In this document: one piece after another, positions 60,940 through 64,000 of the stretch
How the letters are laid out: the number at the start of each line of letters is the position of its first letter
Numbering within the stretch: the first letter of the stretch is position 1
Assembly: GCA_012845835.1 (NCBI GenBank)
Contig: JABAKD010000026.1
Location: 13,466,111-13,530,110, forward strand
DNA length: 64,000 bases
Source: Undaria pinnatifida
Lineage: Eukaryota; Sar; Phaeophyceae; Laminariales; Alariaceae
Reading direction: 5' to 3'
Program-made: the position numbers and the translations under genes
The notes under the pieces: model-generated
What the model saw: the letters and a program-made list of their open reading frames with translations, nothing else
What the model was told of the DNA's origin: nothing
Database searches by the model: none

Positions 60940-62035
60940 ATGGTATTCGGCAGGGTTGAAATTTCAGTTTTGTGGTAAAAACACAATCACGCTATCCATC
61001 ACCTGTCGTTTTTGCAACAAGCAGTATGAAGCACGGATGAGTATATGTGAACTTTTCCTGGGTCTGACCGAAAAATACTCGTTCCGAGTACCATGAAAGG
61101 CTATTACCATATACGTCATCTTTTCTTGCGACCAAGATCAAAAGTCATGTTTTTGGCAGTTAGTTGTCATTTTTCCTCAACTCTTTTGAACTGAGGATAT
61201 ATATATATATGTTTAATTGAAAATGAACCAAAGGGCCAACCAATATCATATACGACGGAAAATTCGGTTATCACAGAAAAGCGCTGTCACATCATGTCAT
61301 CCATCCAAAATCCAGCATTTCAGTATTTACGCTTGATTACAAGAGTATTAGTATACCAGTTGTAGTATAGCATCACTCGACTGACCCTACCTCGAGCAAG
61401 TGCTATGTCCACCAGAAAAGTCGTAATCGTTATATATACCGCAAAATATTTACCAGTTGTAGTAGATCACCATTCGACTGACAAGCATGTTTTGATACTA
61501 CTGCTGTATGTAGTACCTGAGAATAGTACGTGACTGTTTATCCCAGAGCTCGTAGTTTTATCCCGGCGATGATCGTTGAACATCATATGGAAGCTTGCCT
61601 AGTTGTGTTTTGCGACCCCATGGGTTTTCCAAGCCCTCTCTATCAAGGATCTTGCTGCTGTTGTGCAGAATTTGTGTTTTTTTTTTTTCTGAAGAGTCCC
61701 TGATGGTAGCTTGTTCCTGATGTAGCCCATATGCTCCTCCAGCGTGAGGCCGACGAATGACGTCTCCATCCTGGCGTTCACAGTTTGCACGAGATATCTC
61801 GATCGATACGTTATACTAGTATGTTTGAACGTCCACGTCCACGGGGGGTAGACGCATGGCTGGCTCGCTCACGGAGACAGAAATCACGAAATCCGGAGAG
61901 AAATCGGGCGGGGAAGAGAGAAGATATAGGAAATATACATCAAAGTGTCGCCGTTTTGGAAACCTCTCTGAACGTACATGCTGCACTAAATATAAACTAA
62001 ATATATCTGCACTGAGCCATAGGGGGCTCAACTCG
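60940..62035 (-). repeat. Repeat R, copy 2 (empty pogo site)
   Basis: Reverse homologue of 37,965-41,545 without the pogo insertion and without the segment corresponding to 38,330-39,260. At the place where copy 1 has the transposon, this copy reads, on minus, 'caactggtaaatattttgcggt'. Fragments of the R protein are still visible (61,790-61,599 on minus), broken by frameshifts. Confidence 0.8.
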
Positions 62036-63160
62036 AACGTATGGAAGATTGGGACCGCCAATCATATAAATAGTTGCACTCTACAATCTCCTCCGTAGGT
62101 TCTATAACATACATCATACATCAGACTTGTGCACAGGCATAAATCAACGTAAGATACGCTATTTTTTTAAATTACTTAATTGGAACGTATGATCCAGTTT
62201 TTTCAGCAAGACTACGCTTAATGTCGAACACAGGCAGGAAATATTGTTGATAACTTTGCTCAAAAATTTCTACATACATGCCTTGGAATGCCTCCAACCG
62301 GTTCGTGCAAAATGCGGCGCATTTGTTTTCTCGCCCCCGCTGGGAAAAAGCCTGAATAGCATTGAAGAAGTAGAAGGACTGTCATTGGTCGATACGAGGT
62401 TTTCTCTTAGATACAACAGCCCGACCTAGGCCGTCAAAATGAAAATGTCTGCCATAGGCATGAACGATTGCGGTTGATTCGCAGCGAACTATCCCGCTGT
62501 GCTCGCTTCTATGTGGCCATTGTCCATGCCATTGCATGTCACCTCCCTTCTGTTTTGAGCTCGTCGTCGTACGGTTGAGGTACGAAGAAACCCGTACGTA
62601 CTCGGTGAGAACAGCAGTATGTACGACGAGCATGAACGCCAATTGACGACATTGGCAAGCACACAACAGCTGGTGTAGCAGGAGTAGCCGAAGGGCGAAA
62701 CTTCTAGCACATAATGCAGCAACTAGTAGCAACCAGAACTACAGCAGATAGCTCAAAGTGCAGTGCGAGTGCCGTTGGCAAGTTTAGTCGTACACGCATC
62801 ACTCTGTCCAATATATAACAACCGTTTATTTCTATATTGATGAAGATAAAAATGGTACATTTCCCGTAAGAATGATACGTCGTACGAGCGGACGTTCTGG
62901 TGTGCTGCTGCCGGGAGACCATCGAACACACCGCATGTTTTACCCAAACAAGAGCCAACAAGAGGCAAGGCAGGGGCCCCCGACACAGAGACACGTGACA
63001 ACCACGGCCAGCTGTCGATCGCGTAATTGGCCGGTATTCCGTGCTCAGGTGGGTGTATCGGAAGTCGTTCGTAGAACTACTGCTGTAGACCGTCGAAAGA
63101 CCACGTGACATGTGGCATCCCGTTGTGGTGGCAGCCTCGCCAGTAGACCCCCCGAAAAAT
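62036..63160. other. No recognisable gene
   Basis: Frames on minus (62,382-62,732; 62,704-63,243) have no recognisable domain. No repeats were seen. Confidence 0.4.
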
Positions 63161-63592
63161 ATTTTTCTATTCTTTTTCTTGGCCCCATGCACCCATTTCC
63201 TTTCCTTTCCTTTCTCTTCTTTGTTCTTTGTTTCTTTTTCCAATTGACTTGCGTCTGTTGTGCGTATGCGTAGTGATAGATACTACGTGTGATATATACG
63301 TGGTAGTCTTTCTTGGGTGGCAAGCGGTATAGTCGGTTTTCCCAGGCGCGAGTAATGAGACTTATGCACCGGTATGGACCTGGCACATCGTATACTGACT
63401 CCCGATCTCACTTTTATATGTTTCTGGGGGAGGCATGAATTGCGTCAGCTGTGATTCATGCGTGTGCACCACCCTTCGGTTGTTTGTGTTTTTCCCCTAG
63501 GTTATTCCTCTGCTCCGGAGTGACTGGAACCAGTCCTGTGACCACGGACTTGATTGTGCGAGTTAATGTGAGAACAACAACAACAACTGAAA
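63160..63592 (+). repeat. LINE 3'-end fragment with CAA tail
   Basis: It starts in the pyrimidine-rich tract (63,165-63,240) and continues through GCGTAGTGATAGATACTACG to GTGACCACGGACTTGATTGT, GCGAGTTAATGTGAG and AACAACAACAACAAC (63,572-63,588). It is the best-preserved version of the LINE 3' end in the window. Confidence 0.83.
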
Positions 63593-63724
63593 TATTGCCT
63601 GTTTCTTGACCTTTCAGCTGCTTCCTGCAAATTTGGTTTTTCTGCCAACACGATTTTTTTGAACCTTTTCGCGATTTTTTCTTTTTTTGTGTAGTAAGTT
63701 GAACTTCCTACCCTTTGCCGTTTT

Positions 63725-63840
63725 TATTTTTTTTTTTTGTATCCCTCGGCGGATGGGGAAAAATAAAGCTTTATTTAGCTCACCACACTTCCACGTATTT
63801 TCATACGCGTCGTGTGTCGATAATTTGCCGCCTGTGCATT
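63725..63840 (-). repeat. Family C fragment (inverted)
   Basis: Positions 63,757-63,838 match 12,755-12,838 in reverse. The T run before it (63,725-63,741) corresponds to the A-rich stretch after it at 12,836-12,860. The LINE-type terminal box present at 12,861-12,897 is not found here. Confidence 0.65.
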
Positions 63841-64000
63841 AGTTGCGGAACGGTCCAGCTTTAGCTTTTCTTTGATTACCCATTTTTTTTTTGTAGTTGA
63901 CGAAGCTTCATCGGCTGAGATCTAGGCTTGGCTCATCAGCTCCACACCGCACAGCACCCCATCGCAGTGCTATAGCTCACAGCAACGTAGCGCTGTGCAG
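63841..64000. other. No recognisable feature
   Basis: Window end; nothing recognised. Confidence 0.4.

Overview
No convincing host housekeeping gene is visible in this window. It reads as a repeat-dense, intergenic piece of a eukaryotic nuclear genome, most plausibly an alga or protist. That rests on the mix of elements (a Ty3/gypsy element carrying a cytosine methyltransferase, a tyrosine-recombinase retrotransposon, LINEs, a pogo-like DNA transposon), on very many poly-G/poly-C tracts, and on the absence of bacterial gene architecture. A brown alga or other stramenopile, a dinoflagellate or a streptophyte alga are all possible; the sequence alone does not decide.

Layout. 1-6.1 kb: three copies (+,-,+) of a ~1.3 kb repeat (family A) whose 3' end resembles a LINE 3' end with a CAA-type tail. 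4.2-10.7 kb: several copies of a MITE-like family (family M, AT-rich terminal repeats, internal G runs). 8.8-12.7 kb: diverged repeats with protein-like patches. 13.4-16.0 kb: a 5'-truncated LINE on the minus strand with a ~180 bp (CAA)n tail, followed by family A copy 4. 17.4-18.5 kb: family M.

19.3-26.4 kb: a degenerate Ty3/gypsy retrotransposon on the minus strand, in the order Gag remnant, protease, reverse transcriptase, RNase H, C5-cytosine DNA methyltransferase, integrase, C-terminal domain. The methyltransferase lies between RNase H and integrase and is the most notable item here. Several frameshifts and lost catalytic residues show that this copy is dead, or that the assembly has indel errors.

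27.7-37.2 kb: more family M copies around a 5.1 kb element with ~270 bp terminal inverted repeats and unrecognised minus-strand ORFs (28,395-33,497), a 236 bp MITE (34,543-34,778), and a tail-to-tail M pair able to form a long hairpin. 38.0-41.5 kb: repeat R, interrupted by a pogo-like transposon (39,373-41,013). A second, uninterrupted copy of R at 60.9-62.0 kb shows the empty TA site. 42.5-49.8 kb: an element with split direct repeats (A1 - tyrosine recombinase - B1-A2-B2) typical of PAT/Ngaro-type YR retrotransposons; its interior holds a ~3.3 kb GC-rich minisatellite instead of a visible reverse transcriptase. 50.0-51.6 kb: tandem copies of an OTU-like protease fragment. 53.0-54.1 kb: a second pogo-like copy. 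58.5-60.9 kb: a second LINE copy with an intact YADD box. 63.2-63.8 kb: LINE 3' fragment.

The parts do not form a pathway. They are successive layers of mobile elements, with nested insertions giving a partial order: repeat R before the pogo insertion, family A before the LINE insertion, and family M before the 236 bp MITE. All identifications come from reading motifs and comparing repeats within the window; no database was searched and most repeat boundaries are accurate to about 10-20 bp.
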